64,000 nucleotides of DNA from Leptolyngbya sp. BL0902 (GTDB lineage Bacteria; Cyanobacteriota; Cyanobacteriia; Phormidesmidales; Phormidesmidaceae), in NCBI RefSeq assembly GCF_016403105.1, contig NZ_CP046155.1, positions 3,315,906-3,379,905 of the forward strand, in the 5' to 3' direction. A model generated the notes under the pieces. That model did no database searches, was not told the origin of the DNA, and saw nothing but the letters and a program-made list of their open reading frames with translations. The position numbers and the translations under genes were made by a program. This document shows, in pieces, positions 45,831 through 55,975 of the stretch (position 1 is the first letter of the stretch; the number at the start of each line of letters is the position of its first letter).

Positions 45831-46088
45831 CCTTGAGCGGAGAGTCTCCATCCGTCTCAAGCTGTATCGGTGCTGGGGCGATGTAGGGAAATCCCGTGGC
45901 ACCGAAATATTTATAAGATTGTCGAATAGGTAGGGCACCGCCCACCATCCCAAAAACGGGCAAATCAAGACTTTTAGGACAGAAGTGGGCTGTAGAACAG
46001 CTTGTATAAAAATGTGCTGACTATTTAAGGATGTCCCAGCGGTTGGGGTGAGCCAATCTGAGTTGAACAACTCACCCCGTTGCTGGGG

Positions 46089-46113
46089 GTAAGGTGGGCA
46101 CCGCCCACCTTAC
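46089..46113. terminator. Strong hairpin directly after psaB
   Basis: GTAAGGTGGGC-ACC-GCCCACCTTAC forms an 11-bp stem with a 3-nt loop, 13 nt past the psaB stop. No T run follows on the minus strand. Similar GTAGGGTGGGC hairpins are dispersed repeats in many cyanobacteria. Confidence 0.6.
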
Positions 46114-46125
46114 GGGGAGCCTCGT

Positions 46126-48354
46126 CTAGCCGAAGCGGCTGGAGGTGGAGGCGATCAGGAAGGCGGCGTAGGTAACGATGTAGCCCACGGTAAAGTGCGC
46201 TAGACCAACCACGCGAGCCTGCACGATGGACAGGGCCACGGGCTTATCCTTCCAGCGAACCAGGTTCGCCAGAGGCGTGCGCTCGTGGGCCCACACGATG
46301 GTTTCGATCAACTCCTGCCAATAGCCCCGCCAGGAGATCAGGAACATGAAGCCCGTCGCCCAGACCAGGTGGCCGAACAGGAACATCCAGGCCCAGACGG
46401 CGAGGTTGTTCATGCCGTAGGGGTTGTAGCCGTTGATGAGCTGAGAGCTATTCAGCCACAGATAATCGCGGAACCAGCCCATCAGGTAGGTGGAGTTTTC
46501 GTTGAACTGGGCGACGTTGCCGCTCCAGAAGGTGAGGTGTTTCCAGTGCCAGTAGAAGGTCGTCCAGCCGATGGTGTTCAGCATCCAGAACATCGCCAGG
46601 TAGAAGGAATCCCAGGCGGAGATGTCGCAGGTGCCGCCACGGCCAGGGCCGTCGCAGGGGAAGCTGTAGCCGAAGTCCTTCTTGTCGGGCATCAGCTTGG
46701 AACCACGGGCATCCAGGGCACCCTTGACCAGAATCAGGGTGGTGGTGTGCAGACCGAGGGCGATGGCGTGGTGCACCAGGAAGTCCCCAGGGCCAATGTT
46801 GAGGAATAGGGAGTTGGTGCCGCTGTTGATGGCATCCATCCAGCCCGGTAGCCACACGTTGCCGAAGTTGGGCCAAGCGGTGGTAGCAATGCTGTCGGGG
46901 TTCGACAACAGGGTGTTGAACCCGTAGAGCAGTTTGCCGGAGGAGGCTTGCACCCATTGGGCGAAGACAGGTTCCACCAGAATTTGCTTTTCGGGGGTGC
47001 CAAAGGCCACTACCACATCGTTGTGAACGTACAGACCCAGGGTGTGGAAGCCCAGGAACAGCGACACCCAGCTTAGGTGGGAAATCAGCGCTTCCTTGTG
47101 CTCCAGCATCCGCGCCAGCACGTTGTTTTCATTGGCCTTAGGATCGTAATCCCGCACCAGGAAAATCGCGCCGTGGGCAAAGGCCCCCACCATCAAGAAG
47201 CCAGCGATGTACTGGTGATGGGTGTAGAGGGCGGCCTGGGTCGTGTAGTCCTTGGCGATGAAGGCGTAGGAGGGCAGCGAGTACATGTGTTGCGCCACCA
47301 GGGACGTCACCACACCCAGACAGGCCAGGTGCCAGCCCAGTTGGAAGTGCAGCGAGTTGTTGTAGGTGTCGTACATGCCCCGGTGGCCCGCCCCAATCAT
47401 GCCGCCAAAGGGGGTTCCCGGCGGGGGATTGTGGGCTTCCATGATGGTCTTCATGTCGTGGCCAATACCGAAGTTGGTGCGGTACATGTGGCCTGCGACG
47501 ATGAACAGCACCGCAATGGCGAGGTGGTGGTGGGCAATGTCCGTCAGCCACAGAGCCTCGGTTTGGGGATGGAACCCACCCAGGAAGGTGAGAATGGCAT
47601 CGCCGGAACCCGTCGCCGTGCCAAAGATATGGCCAGGGGTATCGGGGTTCTGGGCATAGACCCCCCACTGCCCGGTGAAGAAGGGCGCAAGACCTGCCGG
47701 GTGCGGCTTCACTTGCAGGAAGTTATCCCAACCCACATGCTGACCCCGAGCTTCGGGGATGGCAACGTGGATCAGGTGCCCAGCCCAAGCCAGGGAGCTT
47801 ACCCCAAACAGACCGGCCAGGTGGTGGTTCAGGCGGGATTCCGCATTTTTGAACCAGGCCAAGCTGGGCCGAAACTTGGGCTGAAGGTGCAGCCAGCCTG
47901 CAAACAGCATCACCGCCGCCAGCACCAGCAGGAACATAGCCCCGCTGTAGAGGTCGCCGTTGGTGCGCATGCCGATGGTGTACCACCAGTGATAGACACC
48001 GGAGAAGGAAATGTTAACCGGATAGCTGGCCCCGGCCTGGGTGAAGGCATCCACAGCCGGTTGGCCAAATTGCGGATCCCAAATCGCGTGGGCGATGGGT
48101 TTCACGCCGAGGGGGTCTTTCACCCATTGTTCAAAGTTGCCTTGCCAGGCGACATGGAACAGGTTACCCGAAGTCCACAGGAAGATGATTGCCAGGTGGC
48201 CGAAGTGGGAGGCGAAGATCTTTTGGTAAAGATTCTCCTCCGTCATGCCGTCGTGGCTTTCAAAGTCGTGGGCGGTGGCAATCCCGTACCAGATCCGCCG
48301 TGTGGTCGGATCGGCTGCCAAGTCCTGGCTAAATTTAGGGAATTTAGTTGCCAT
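46126..48354 (-). CDS. psaB: Photosystem I core protein PsaB
   Basis: 742 residues, normal PsaB length. One half of the P700/FX reaction-centre heterodimer, with eleven membrane helices in the thylakoid. The FX cluster loop [18 protein letters not shown] provides two cysteines. Numerous His residues in the helices bind chlorophyll a, and the start [24 protein letters not shown] is canonical. It is downstream of psaA on the same strand with a ~200-nt gap holding a double-hairpin repeat. Confidence 0.99.
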   Translation of the reverse strand: MATKFPKFSQDLAADPTTRRIWYGIATAHDFESHDGMTEENLYQKIFASHFGHLAIIFLWTSGNLFHVAWQGNFEQWVKDPLGVKPIAHAIWDPQFGQPAVDAFTQAGASYPVNISFSGVYHWWYTIGMRTNGDLYSGAMFLLVLAAVMLFAGWLHLQPKFRPSLAWFKNAESRLNHHLAGLFGVSSLAWAGHLIHVAIPEARGQHVGWDNFLQVKPHPAGLAPFFTGQWGVYAQNPDTPGHIFGTATGSGDAILTFLGGFHPQTEALWLTDIAHHHLAIAVLFIVAGHMYRTNFGIGHDMKTIMEAHNPPPGTPFGGMIGAGHRGMYDTYNNSLHFQLGWHLACLGVVTSLVAQHMYSLPSYAFIAKDYTTQAALYTHHQYIAGFLMVGAFAHGAIFLVRDYDPKANENNVLARMLEHKEALISHLSWVSLFLGFHTLGLYVHNDVVVAFGTPEKQILVEPVFAQWVQASSGKLLYGFNTLLSNPDSIATTAWPNFGNVWLPGWMDAINSGTNSLFLNIGPGDFLVHHAIALGLHTTTLILVKGALDARGSKLMPDKKDFGYSFPCDGPGRGGTCDISAWDSFYLAMFWMLNTIGWTTFYWHWKHLTFWSGNVAQFNENSTYLMGWFRDYLWLNSSQLINGYNPYGMNNLAVWAWMFLFGHLVWATGFMFLISWRGYWQELIETIVWAHERTPLANLVRWKDKPVALSIVQARVVGLAHFTVGYIVTYAAFLIASTSSRFG

Positions 48355-48441
48355 GAATCAAAACAGGTTTGATGTACGAATGGACAGAAACCGTAATTCG
48401 CTGAAATGCGGGGGTGGGATGGGGCTTGGCCTTGGGTTTGG

Positions 48442-48531
48442 CCCTCACCCTAGCCCTCTCCCAGGAGGGAGAGGGAACAAGAGTTTCTTCTAGCTCCCCT
48501 CTCCTCGTGGGAGAGGGGTTGGGGGTGAGGG
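48442..48531. repeat. Dispersed double-hairpin repeat, copy 3 (between psaA and psaB)
   Basis: About 90 bp from CCCTCACCC to GGGTGAGGG with two inner palindromes (CCCTCTCCCAGGAGGGAGAGGG-like and CCCCTCTCC...GGGAGAGGGG). Same orientation as copy 2. It lies inside what should be a single psaAB transcript. Confidence 0.85.
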
Positions 48532-48556
48532 CCGTTCCCTGAACCGGAAATCCCGT

Positions 48557-50851
48557 CTAGCCCACCGCAATAATTCGAGCCAGGAAAAAGGCCCAGGTAG
48601 TGGCAATGCCTCCGAGGAGGTAGTGGGCCACACCCACAGCCCGACCTTGGGTGATGCTGAGGGCACGGGGCTGGATGGCTGGGGCCACCTTCAGCTTGTT
48701 GTGCGCCCAGACGATGGACTCGATCAGCTCTTGCCAGTAGCCGCGACCACTGAACAGGAACATGAGGCTGAAGGCCCAAACAAAGTGGGCACCGAGGAAC
48801 ATCAGGCCATAGGCCGACAGGGAAGACCCGTAGGAACCAATCACCTGGGAAGCCTGTGCCCAGAGGAAGTCGCGCAGCCAGCCGTTGATAGTGATGGCGC
48901 TTTGGGCAAAGTTGCCCCCGGTAATGTGGGATACCGAGCCATCGGGCGACACCGTGCCCCACACATCGGACTGCATCTTCCAGCTAAAGTGGAAAATCAC
49001 GATGGACAGGGAGTTGTACATCCAGAACAGGCCGAGGAAGACGTGATCCCAGCCGGACACCTGGCAGGTGCCACCCCGACCGGGGCCATCGCAGGGGAAC
49101 CGGAAACCCAGTTCACCTTTGTCGGGCACCAGACGAGAGCTGCGGGCATAGAGCACGCCCTTCAGCAGAATCAGCACCGTCACGTGGATGGTGAAGGCAT
49201 GGATGTGGTGCACCATGAAGTCCGCCGTCCCCAGGGGCAGCGCCGCCATGGCCACTTTGCCGCCCACCGCCAGCACATCGCCATTGAACACGGGGCTGAC
49301 CCCGGCCAGGACGTTGGGAGCGGTGTTACCCGCCGCTGCCGCGTGAACCCCTTGGATCCACTGGGCAAACACGGGCTGGAGGTTAATCGCCGTATCGGAG
49401 AACATATCCTGGGGCCGACCCAGGGCGCGCATGGTGTCGTTGTGGATGTAGAGACCAAAGCTGTGGAAGCCGAGGAAAATACAGACCCAGTTGAGGTGGG
49501 AAATAATCGCATCCCGGTGACGCAGCACCCGATCTAGCAGGTTGTTGACGTGGGTGGCCGGATCGTAATCCCGCACCATGAAGATGGCCGCGTGGGCACC
49601 CGCCCCCACAATCAAGAAGCCGCCAATCCACATGTGGTGGGTAAACAGCGACAGTTGGGTGGCGTAATCCGTCGCGATGTACGGATAGGGGGGCATGGCG
49701 TACATGTGGTGCGCCACGATGATGGACAGAGACCCCACCCAGGCCAGGTTCCAGGCCAACTGGCAGTGCCAGGAGGTGGTGAAGATCTCGTACATGCCCT
49801 TGTGGCCTTCCCCGGTGAAGGGTCCCTTATGCGCCTCCAGCACTTCCTTAAAGCTGTGGCCAATGCCCCAGTTGGTGCGGTAGAAGTGACCCGCGACGAT
49901 GAACAGCACCGCCAAAGCCAGGTGGTGGTGAGCCGTATCCGTCAGCCACAGCCCGCCCGTTTGGGGGTTCAGCCCACCCTTGAAGGTGAGGAAATCGGCA
50001 TAGACCCCCCAGTTCAGCGTAAAGAAGGGCTTTAGCCCCTCAGCAAAGCTGGGGTACAGGTCTACCATCAGGCTCTTGTTCAGGATCCACTCGTGGGGGA
50101 GGGGAATCTTGGCCACGGTGTCGATGACCTGGCCGCCGATGGTCAGGGGCTTCCCGGCATCAATGGCGTCCATACAGGCGTTGACAGGCAGAGACACATG
50201 GATCTGCTGACCCGCATAGCCCAAACAGCCCAGGCCCAGCAGCCCCGCCAGGTGGTGGTTCATCATCGATTCCACGTTTTGGAACCACTCCAGCTTGGGA
50301 GCGGCCTTGTGGTAGTGGAACCAGCCGGCAAACAGCATTAGCCCAGCCATTACCAGGGCACCAATGGCGGTGCAGTAGAGCTGGAAGCTGTTGGTGATGC
50401 CGTTGGCCCGCCACATCTGGAACAGGCCAGAGGTGATTTGGATGCCGTGGAAGCCACCGCCCACATCGGCATTGAGAATTTCTTGGCCAAAGATCGGCCA
50501 GACCACCTGGGCGCTGGGCTTAATCCCGGTGGGGTTGGTGAGCCAAGCTTCATAGTTAGAAAACTTGGCCCCGTGGAAGTACATGCCACTCAGCCAGATA
50601 AAGATGACGGCGAGGTGGCCAAAGTGGGCGCTGAAGATCTTCCGCGAAATATCTTCAAGATCACTGGTGTGACTGTCAAAGTCGTGGGCATCGGCGTGCA
50701 GGTTCCAAATCCAGGTGGTGGTTTTGGGGCCTTTGGCCAATGTGCGGTCGAAATGTCCCGGCTTAGCCCACCGCTCAAACGAGGTGGCCACCGGATCCTT
50801 ATCAACCACGACCCTGACTTTCTGTCCCGGTTCAGGGGGACTTATGGTCAT
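48557..50851 (-). CDS. psaA: Photosystem I core protein PsaA
   Basis: 764 residues, about ten longer than most PsaA. The FX loop is [19 protein letters not shown], and the N-terminus [20 protein letters not shown] is typical. The extra length lies mainly around residues 225-250, in the segment between [18 protein letters not shown] and KIPLPHEW; homologues have a shorter INQLLDAGV...IPLPHEF here. That loop is solvent-exposed in known structures. The RBS is GAGGAG, 7 nt before ATG. First gene of psaAB. Confidence 0.99.
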   Translation of the reverse strand: MTISPPEPGQKVRVVVDKDPVATSFERWAKPGHFDRTLAKGPKTTTWIWNLHADAHDFDSHTSDLEDISRKIFSAHFGHLAVIFIWLSGMYFHGAKFSNYEAWLTNPTGIKPSAQVVWPIFGQEILNADVGGGFHGIQITSGLFQMWRANGITNSFQLYCTAIGALVMAGLMLFAGWFHYHKAAPKLEWFQNVESMMNHHLAGLLGLGCLGYAGQQIHVSLPVNACMDAIDAGKPLTIGGQVIDTVAKIPLPHEWILNKSLMVDLYPSFAEGLKPFFTLNWGVYADFLTFKGGLNPQTGGLWLTDTAHHHLALAVLFIVAGHFYRTNWGIGHSFKEVLEAHKGPFTGEGHKGMYEIFTTSWHCQLAWNLAWVGSLSIIVAHHMYAMPPYPYIATDYATQLSLFTHHMWIGGFLIVGAGAHAAIFMVRDYDPATHVNNLLDRVLRHRDAIISHLNWVCIFLGFHSFGLYIHNDTMRALGRPQDMFSDTAINLQPVFAQWIQGVHAAAAGNTAPNVLAGVSPVFNGDVLAVGGKVAMAALPLGTADFMVHHIHAFTIHVTVLILLKGVLYARSSRLVPDKGELGFRFPCDGPGRGGTCQVSGWDHVFLGLFWMYNSLSIVIFHFSWKMQSDVWGTVSPDGSVSHITGGNFAQSAITINGWLRDFLWAQASQVIGSYGSSLSAYGLMFLGAHFVWAFSLMFLFSGRGYWQELIESIVWAHNKLKVAPAIQPRALSITQGRAVGVAHYLLGGIATTWAFFLARIIAVG

Positions 50852-51443
50852 GGAACTCTCCTCTCTACTACTCGAAACACAGAGCGGATATAAGGCGCTT
50901 CCTAAGATATAGACGTTTAAAAAATGAGTCTATAGAAAGCTTCAATACACCGTTTTGAACGACCAATGTCTACCCCAGAGGCCAAAGAGTCCCCTAGGCA
51001 CCACCATTGAGATCACGAACCGCTACCCCTTTGGCTGAGACAATCACCCTTCAAAAACAGCTTTTCCTGGATCCTCACAGCGCCCTGAATCGGCCTAAAA
51101 ACAGACTACAAACCAGGACTAGAGGCAGGTTAAGTAACAAACTACAGAATCATCCCTATTTTTGGTAAGCGAAGTTTTCACAAGTTAATAACTCTGGCAA
51201 AATGAAATTTATCAGGCCCATAAATCCAAGGCGGCGGCTAAGATTTTGTATCGATTTATTTCTTGTGGCCAAAGTTTTATGGCGACTGTTCTACCCCAAC
51301 GCTAATCTTCCCATGGGCCGTCTCAAGCCCCACGTCAGTCTCCGTAGGGCTAAGGTCTCCTAGTCTGCTGATACCCAAGGTACGCAAGCCACATCAGGAA
51401 CTCGTTCGGCTATCCTGACAGCCTAGTTCATCGCTAGAGATAG
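50852..51443. other. psaA upstream region
   Basis: About 590 bases holding the psaAB promoter and leader. It is AT-rich around 51130-51270. I looked for HLR1/RpaB-type repeats (TTACA with spaced copy) and found no convincing match. No ORF of interest. Confidence 0.5.
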
Positions 51444-51510
51444 AAAAAAGCGCCAGAGGACTCTCTGACGCCGGGTGTTGAGGAGTGAACGATTAATTAT
51501 TAAGCTACGG
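51444..51510 (-). ncRNA. Candidate small RNA (PsrR1-like) with anti-Shine-Dalgarno segment
   Basis: On the minus strand a 9-bp GC-rich stem with tetraloop (GCGUCAGAG / CUCUGGCGC, 51450-51471) runs into six U residues (51444-51449), a textbook terminator, yet no protein gene precedes it. Just before it is the unpaired stretch CACUCCUCAACACCC (around 51472-51486), a CUCCUC anti-Shine-Dalgarno. Upstream are a TAATAAT-type -10 (about 51494-51501) and a TTGACA (51539-51544 on the minus strand). PsrR1, a conserved cyanobacterial sRNA that targets photosynthesis mRNAs including psaL, has this organisation. Start point and identity are inferred. Confidence 0.55.
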
Positions 51511-51615
51511 GGCGGATATGACGGGAGCGTGTTTTCGGTATGTCAACTCTGTGACAATCGCCACCCGTGAGAATTCCAGGGACAATGGCTAAAGAACGTT
51601 TCTTGCCCAACCGCC

Positions 51616-52401
51616 GTGACCCAGCCCGAAGCCCTGCGTACCCTGCTAGATGCCGTTGCCCAAGGAAAAATCGACCCCGATGCCGCCCTCGATCAACTGA
51701 AATACCTCGAATTTGAGCCCATCGACGACTTTGCCAAGGTCGATCATCACCGCACCCTGCGGACGGGCTTCCCGGAGGTGATTTGGGGGCCAGGAAAAAC
51801 CGTGGATCAGATTGTGCGGATTATGCGGAGTTTGCAGGCCCAAAATCCCGTAGTGATGGCCACCCGCATTGAGGCGGAGGTCTACGAGCACATCCGTCAG
51901 CAGTTGCCTGAGGCAATGTACTACCCGATGGCCCGCATTTGCGCCCTGGTGCCCCTCAACCTCACCCCTCACCGACCGGGCACCCTGGGCGTCCTCACCG
52001 CTGGCACCGCCGACCTACCCGTGGCCGAAGAAGCGGCAGTAACGGCAGAACTGTCCGGCTTTCGCGTCGTGCGGCTGTGGGATGTAGGGGTGGCAGGGCT
52101 GCATCGCCTATTGCGCCATCAGCATATTGTGCGAGAGATGGATGTGCTGATTGTGGTGGCCGGGATGGAGGGCGCGTTGCCCAGCGTGGTGGCGGGTTTG
52201 GCCGATTGCCCCATTGTGGCAGTGCCCACCAGCATCGGCTATGGGGCCAGTTTTCAAGGACTGTCGGCCCTGCTGACCATGCTCAACTCCTGCGCCGTAG
52301 GCATTGGCGTCGTCAATATCGATAACGGCTTTGGCGCGGCGATGCTGGCAGGGCAAATTTTGCGAACTGGGGCTAAGCTCAGCCATATTTCCAACCCCTA
52401 G
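51616..52401 (+). CDS. larB: LarB-type nickel-pincer cofactor biosynthesis carboxylase
   Basis: 261 residues. The C-terminal half (LGVLTAGTADLPVAEEAAVT to GFGAAMLAGQIL) is the AIR-carboxylase/PurE-like domain. The N-terminal half with RTGFPEVIWGPGKTVDQIV is characteristic of LarB, which carboxylates nicotinic acid adenine dinucleotide for the lactate racemase cofactor. Many cyanobacteria carry larB-like genes without lactate racemase. Start is GTG at 51616. larC and larE are not in the window. Confidence 0.88.
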   Translation: MTQPEALRTLLDAVAQGKIDPDAALDQLKYLEFEPIDDFAKVDHHRTLRTGFPEVIWGPGKTVDQIVRIMRSLQAQNPVVMATRIEAEVYEHIRQQLPEAMYYPMARICALVPLNLTPHRPGTLGVLTAGTADLPVAEEAAVTAELSGFRVVRLWDVGVAGLHRLLRHQHIVREMDVLIVVAGMEGALPSVVAGLADCPIVAVPTSIGYGASFQGLSALLTMLNSCAVGIGVVNIDNGFGAAMLAGQILRTGAKLSHISNP

Positions 52402-52469
52402 GCATGGGGCAACCCCTTCTCAACGGGTTGACGATCTGATCATGGAAAACGCAGCACTTGGCTCTGGCG

Positions 52470-52994
52470 CTAGGTTTCTTGCCAAATCCACTTACCCTCT
52501 TTCCACAGCGCCACCACTGCCCCAATGACGTACTTCACCACAATCTCCCCAAACAGCAGGGCCACCATTTCCGCCCGCGACAGCACCCCACCAAAGGCAA
52601 TCAGCGTAAACAGCAGGGTATCCAAGGGCACCGAGACGGCATTACTTCCCGCCACCCGCACCAGCCAGGGATAGCGCAGCAGCTTTTGGTAGACCTCGGT
52701 ATCGGCGGTTTCGGCCAACACGATGGCGATAAAACTGGCCAAAATAATCCGAAAGGGCACACCCAGCAGCGCACTCATCACCACGTTGGCCAAGGCGGCA
52801 GCGGCAATGGTGCCATAGACCCAACCCCGTCCGGCATCGTGGAGGCGATCCCGTTGGGTGAAGGTGAGCCCAAAGACAAAGGTACCCACCGCCACCTGGC
52901 CAAAAATCGGCAGCGGGATAAACCAAGCCGCCGTATAGTTAGCTGCCAGGGTCGCCAGAATGTAGATGGCCGCGTTGATGAGGGAGTTACGCAT
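52470..52994 (-). CDS. VUT family (YhhQ-type) transporter
   Basis: 174 residues with about five to six membrane helices, starting MRNSLINAAIYILATLAANY. The AETADTEVYQKL and SNAVSVPLDTLLF segments match the VUT/queuosine-precursor transporter family (AE..D...Y, SN..S...D...F). YhhQ imports queuine precursors in E. coli. Two adjacent ATGs (52994, 52997) are possible. A conserved inverted repeat in the leader covers the start codon, and a truncated copy of gene and leader lies at 1109-1275. Confidence 0.85.
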   Translation of the reverse strand: MRNSLINAAIYILATLAANYTAAWFIPLPIFGQVAVGTFVFGLTFTQRDRLHDAGRGWVYGTIAAAALANVVMSALLGVPFRIILASFIAIVLAETADTEVYQKLLRYPWLVRVAGSNAVSVPLDTLLFTLIAFGGVLSRAEMVALLFGEIVVKYVIGAVVALWKEGKWIWQET

Positions 52995-53054
52995 CATGAA
53001 ATCGTCTGAGCCAGAACAGAATCTAAAGGACAAAACACAGGCTCTCTATCATGA
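52994..53054 (-). promoter_or_regulatory. Leader inverted repeat covering the transporter start codon
   Basis: On the minus strand UCAUGA (53049-53054) can pair with UCAUGA (52994-52999), which contains the start codon. An inner GAGCC (53040-53044) / GGCUC (53008-53012) stem would extend the hairpin. The whole leader is preserved in the truncated copy at 1109-1170. It does not match a preQ1 riboswitch that I can recognise. Confidence 0.4.
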
Positions 53055-53432
53055 CATCTTGTTTCCTTAAATGCGGCGCGTCCACTCGATAGTGGGCGAA
53101 AGGCTGCTTCAACGCCCAGCATCCACCGCCACGCCCAGTAAACTGCCATGGGTTCCGGGTCAGGATAGATCACCGGGAACAGATGGATGACGGCGACCCC
53201 AGTCAGCTACCTCCCAGCGCTTATCTATTTCAGCGCTTTCCAAACGAGTCCAGCGGACGCCATGACCCACCGAGGCATCGGGGCGCAAATTGGGTCGAGG
53301 GAGAAGGCTCAGTCCTAGAGAAACTGAGGTTGAGGATTAGTCAAGGCCACGGCCACAGATAGACTGGCTTTGCCAATGGGCACTCAGCGAACTGAGAGTC
53401 TCCGCCCCTTGCAGCCGGGGATTGTCAATAGG
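53055..53432. other. Intergenic region, nothing recognised
   Basis: About 380 bases between the transporter leader and xseB. Frames are short on both strands, and no hairpin with a T tract or known site was found. Confidence 0.5.
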
Positions 53433-53654
53433 CTAGTCCTCTAAGGTTTCGATCAGCAACTCTACCTGGGAGCGCTTGTCTGCCAGGTAGGTTTCGCACC
53501 GTTGCAGGGTTTGCACGGCCTGTTCAAACTGGGTTAACACGTCGGCTAAGGACAATCGACCCGATTCTAAATCAGCGACAATGGCTTCCACGGTGGCCAC
53601 AGCCTCTTCGTAGCTCCAGGCATTGGGTTGGGGAACAGTTGATTTTGCAGGCAT
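53433..53654 (-). CDS. xseB: Exodeoxyribonuclease VII small subunit
   Basis: 73 residues from MPAKSTVPQPNAWSYEEAVATVEAIVADLESGRLSLADVLTQFEQAVQTLQRCETYL. The pattern YEEA...LE.IV..LE.G.LSL...L..FE.G..L...C...L is XseB, which forms exonuclease VII with XseA. The start at 53654 removes a 23-residue hydrophobic extension not seen in the family. The xseA partner is outside the window. Confidence 0.88.
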   Translation of the reverse strand: MPAKSTVPQPNAWSYEEAVATVEAIVADLESGRLSLADVLTQFEQAVQTLQRCETYLADKRSQVELLIETLED

Positions 53655-53922
53655 CGGTAGGGAGAAAAACCAAGTCTTCCCTACCATAGCCTCAACGGCT
53701 CCCAGCGGAAACAGCCGCCTCATCTAAACCTATGGCGACAGGAGTTCTGGTGACAGGAGTAGCGTAGTGACCACGGGCAGAGCCTCTACGCCCGCAGGCT
53801 AGAAGACTGGGCCTAGACATCCTGGAATAGACGATGGAGCTGTGTCACGAAGTTCAACGGTTCCTAGCGATGGATTGCGGGCGGCGCTACAGTAGAAATC
53901 TGTCGCTAGCGATACTTAACCC

Positions 53923-54654
53923 GTGGGATTTGCCGAGCCAACCAGCCCAACCGCCACCGATATTCAAGGCATTTTTAACCGCATTGCCCCGGTCTACGAC
54001 GACCTCAACCAGCGGCTTAGCTTTGGGCTACACCGGGTTTGGAAGCGGATGGCGGTGCGCTGGAGTGGGGCCAAGGCGGGGGATACCGTCCTCGATGTGT
54101 GCTGCGGCAGTGGCGATTTGGCGCTGTTGTTGGCGCGGCAGGCGGGGGCCACGGGCACGGTCTACGGGGTGGATTTTTCGGCGGAACAGTTGGCGGTGGC
54201 GGCGGAACGGACGAGTCGGGCCTACCTGCCCACAGCCATTCACTGGATGTTGGGGGATGCCCTGGCCCTGCCCTTTGCGGATCAGACCTTTGCAGCGGCC
54301 ACCATGGGCTATGGGCTGCGGAACTTGACCGATATTCCCCAGGGGTTGCGGGAACTGCATCGGGTGTTGAAGCCGGGAGCCAAGGCGGCGATTTTGGATT
54401 TCCACCGTCCCCAGGGGATGCTGGCCGAGGGCTTTCAGCGCTGGTATTTGGAGACCATTGTGGTGCCCACCGCCCGCGATATGGGCCTGACGGAAGAGTA
54501 CGCCTACATTGGCCCCAGCGTGGATCGCTTTCCCACGGGGCCGGAGCAGGTGGCCCTGGCGAAACAGGCGGGCTTTGGGTCGGCGGTGCATTACCCCATC
54601 TTGGGGGGGCTGATGGGCGTGTTGGTGGTGCGCCGTGGCGATGATTTGGTCTGA
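53923..54654 (+). CDS. menG: 2-phytyl-1,4-naphthoquinone methyltransferase
   Basis: 243 residues of the UbiE/MenG family: [24 protein letters not shown] motif [16 protein letters not shown], and the signature [23 protein letters not shown]. In cyanobacteria this enzyme performs the last methylation of phylloquinone, the A1 acceptor in photosystem I, so it works with psaA/psaB in this window. Start is GTG at 53923. The stop overlaps the start of the DUF445 gene by 14 nt, so the two are co-transcribed. Confidence 0.93.
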   Translation: MGFAEPTSPTATDIQGIFNRIAPVYDDLNQRLSFGLHRVWKRMAVRWSGAKAGDTVLDVCCGSGDLALLLARQAGATGTVYGVDFSAEQLAVAAERTSRAYLPTAIHWMLGDALALPFADQTFAAATMGYGLRNLTDIPQGLRELHRVLKPGAKAAILDFHRPQGMLAEGFQRWYLETIVVPTARDMGLTEEYAYIGPSVDRFPTGPEQVALAKQAGFGSAVHYPILGGLMGVLVVRRGDDLV

Positions 54655-55879
54655 TCTGTGGCTGCTGGTGGCCCCTCCGGTGGTGGGCGGTGTGATTGGC
54701 TATTTCACCAATGACATCGCCATCAAGATGCTGTTTCGGCCCTACCGTCCATGGTATGTGGGTAAACAGCGGGTTCCCTTCACCCCAGGGCTGATTCCGA
54801 GCAACCAGGAACGGTTGGCCAAGCGCATTTCCGACACGATTATGGGGTCGCTGCTGACGCCGGAGGAACTGCAAAACCTGGCCCGTCGGCTGCTGCAAAC
54901 GGAACGCACTCAGGCGGCGATTAAGTGGCTGCTGGAGTTGGCGCTAGATCAAGTCCGCGACCGCACCCAGGCCCGCACTGCCCAAATTGCGGGGAGTATT
55001 TTGCAGGATCTCTTTGGCAAATCCCTGCCCCGGCTGATTCGCGTCTGGGCGCGGCGGGATGACTTTTTGGAGCCCCAGCTTAACCAACTGTTTGACCAAG
55101 TGCTGGTGGATTTTCGCTTTAGCCCAGAGCAGGCCGACCAAATTGCCACCTGGCTGCTGAGCGGGGTGTTTCCGCCCGACAAGGTGCGCCAGTTGATTAT
55201 CGACTTCCTCACCGACCGCAACATTCAGGTGATCGACACCATCTTTCGGGAGCGCACCAGCGGCACCTACTGGGTGGTGGCCAACCTGTTTGGGGTTCGC
55301 AATGCCCTGGGCCGTCTGCGGTCGTTTTGCTTAGACGAACGCGAAGTCAGCAACGCCCGCATCGCCGAACTCAGCACCGCCCTGCAACTCAAAAAACGCC
55401 TGCGTGACTGGCTTCAGCAGGTGTCGCTGCAAAATCTGCCCGTGGCCACTGTGCGCCAAATGCGCCACAATCTCAAGGAATCTGTGCAGACCTACGTTCG
55501 CAATCTGGGGCCAGAATTCCTTGTCGGACTGGGTAACTCCGTGAACTGGGAAATGCTGGCCACCCAACTGATCAACCGCCTCCAGCACTCCCAGGTGATC
55601 ACCCAATCCCTCGACCCCGTCAGCGAAGAATTGGCCCTCGTTTTAGAGCGCTATTTGGAACGAGACCTCGAATCCCTCGTCGCCCAAATTATCCCCATCC
55701 TCAACATCGACGAAGTCATCATCAACCGCGTGCGCGGCACCTCCCCCAGGGATTTGGAAATGGCGATCCAGGGCATCGTCCGCAGCGAATTGCAGGCCAT
55801 TGTGAACCTGGGCGGCATCCTGGGCTTTGGCATCGGCATTATGCAGGCCGTGTTTTTCTATGTCCAGCGGGCGGGTTAG
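54641..55879 (+). CDS. DUF445 family membrane protein
   Basis: 412 residues. The start [34 protein letters not shown] and [23 protein letters not shown] are characteristic of DUF445 (YheB-like). A membrane helix lies at each end ([13 protein letters not shown] and [17 protein letters not shown]) with a long helical middle. Function unknown; found in many bacteria. Overlaps menG by 14 nt. The ATG at 54641 is preferred over GTG 54635. Confidence 0.85.
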   Translation: MIWSDLWLLVAPPVVGGVIGYFTNDIAIKMLFRPYRPWYVGKQRVPFTPGLIPSNQERLAKRISDTIMGSLLTPEELQNLARRLLQTERTQAAIKWLLELALDQVRDRTQARTAQIAGSILQDLFGKSLPRLIRVWARRDDFLEPQLNQLFDQVLVDFRFSPEQADQIATWLLSGVFPPDKVRQLIIDFLTDRNIQVIDTIFRERTSGTYWVVANLFGVRNALGRLRSFCLDEREVSNARIAELSTALQLKKRLRDWLQQVSLQNLPVATVRQMRHNLKESVQTYVRNLGPEFLVGLGNSVNWEMLATQLINRLQHSQVITQSLDPVSEELALVLERYLERDLESLVAQIIPILNIDEVIINRVRGTSPRDLEMAIQGIVRSELQAIVNLGGILGFGIGIMQAVFFYVQRAG

Positions 55880-55975
55880 CGAGGAACGGCGGCGGCTGAT
55901 AGACTGAGGGCGAAGCGCTGGATGGCCCAGGTGCGCGGCGATCCATCGGTGATACCCCTTGGTTAGACAACCGTG

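Larger units (their letters stand above)
45452..46125. other. Intergenic region with repeats and hairpins, no gene
   Basis: About 670 bases between an exported-protein gene and the psaB stop. It holds a degenerate piece of the double-hairpin repeat (45549-45575), a sequence shared with 61765-61871, a minus-strand terminator and a GTAAGGTGGGC hairpin. Open frames here are shadows. Confidence 0.6.

Noticed and set aside
50852..51443. HLR1/RpaB boxes upstream of psaA
   Set aside because: They were expected from known psaAB regulation, but no spaced TTACA pair with good fit was found by eye.
51496..51613. 39-codon minus-strand frame reaching the orphan terminator
   Set aside because: It is basic, lacks a good start and overlaps larB. 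The sRNA reading explains the terminator better.
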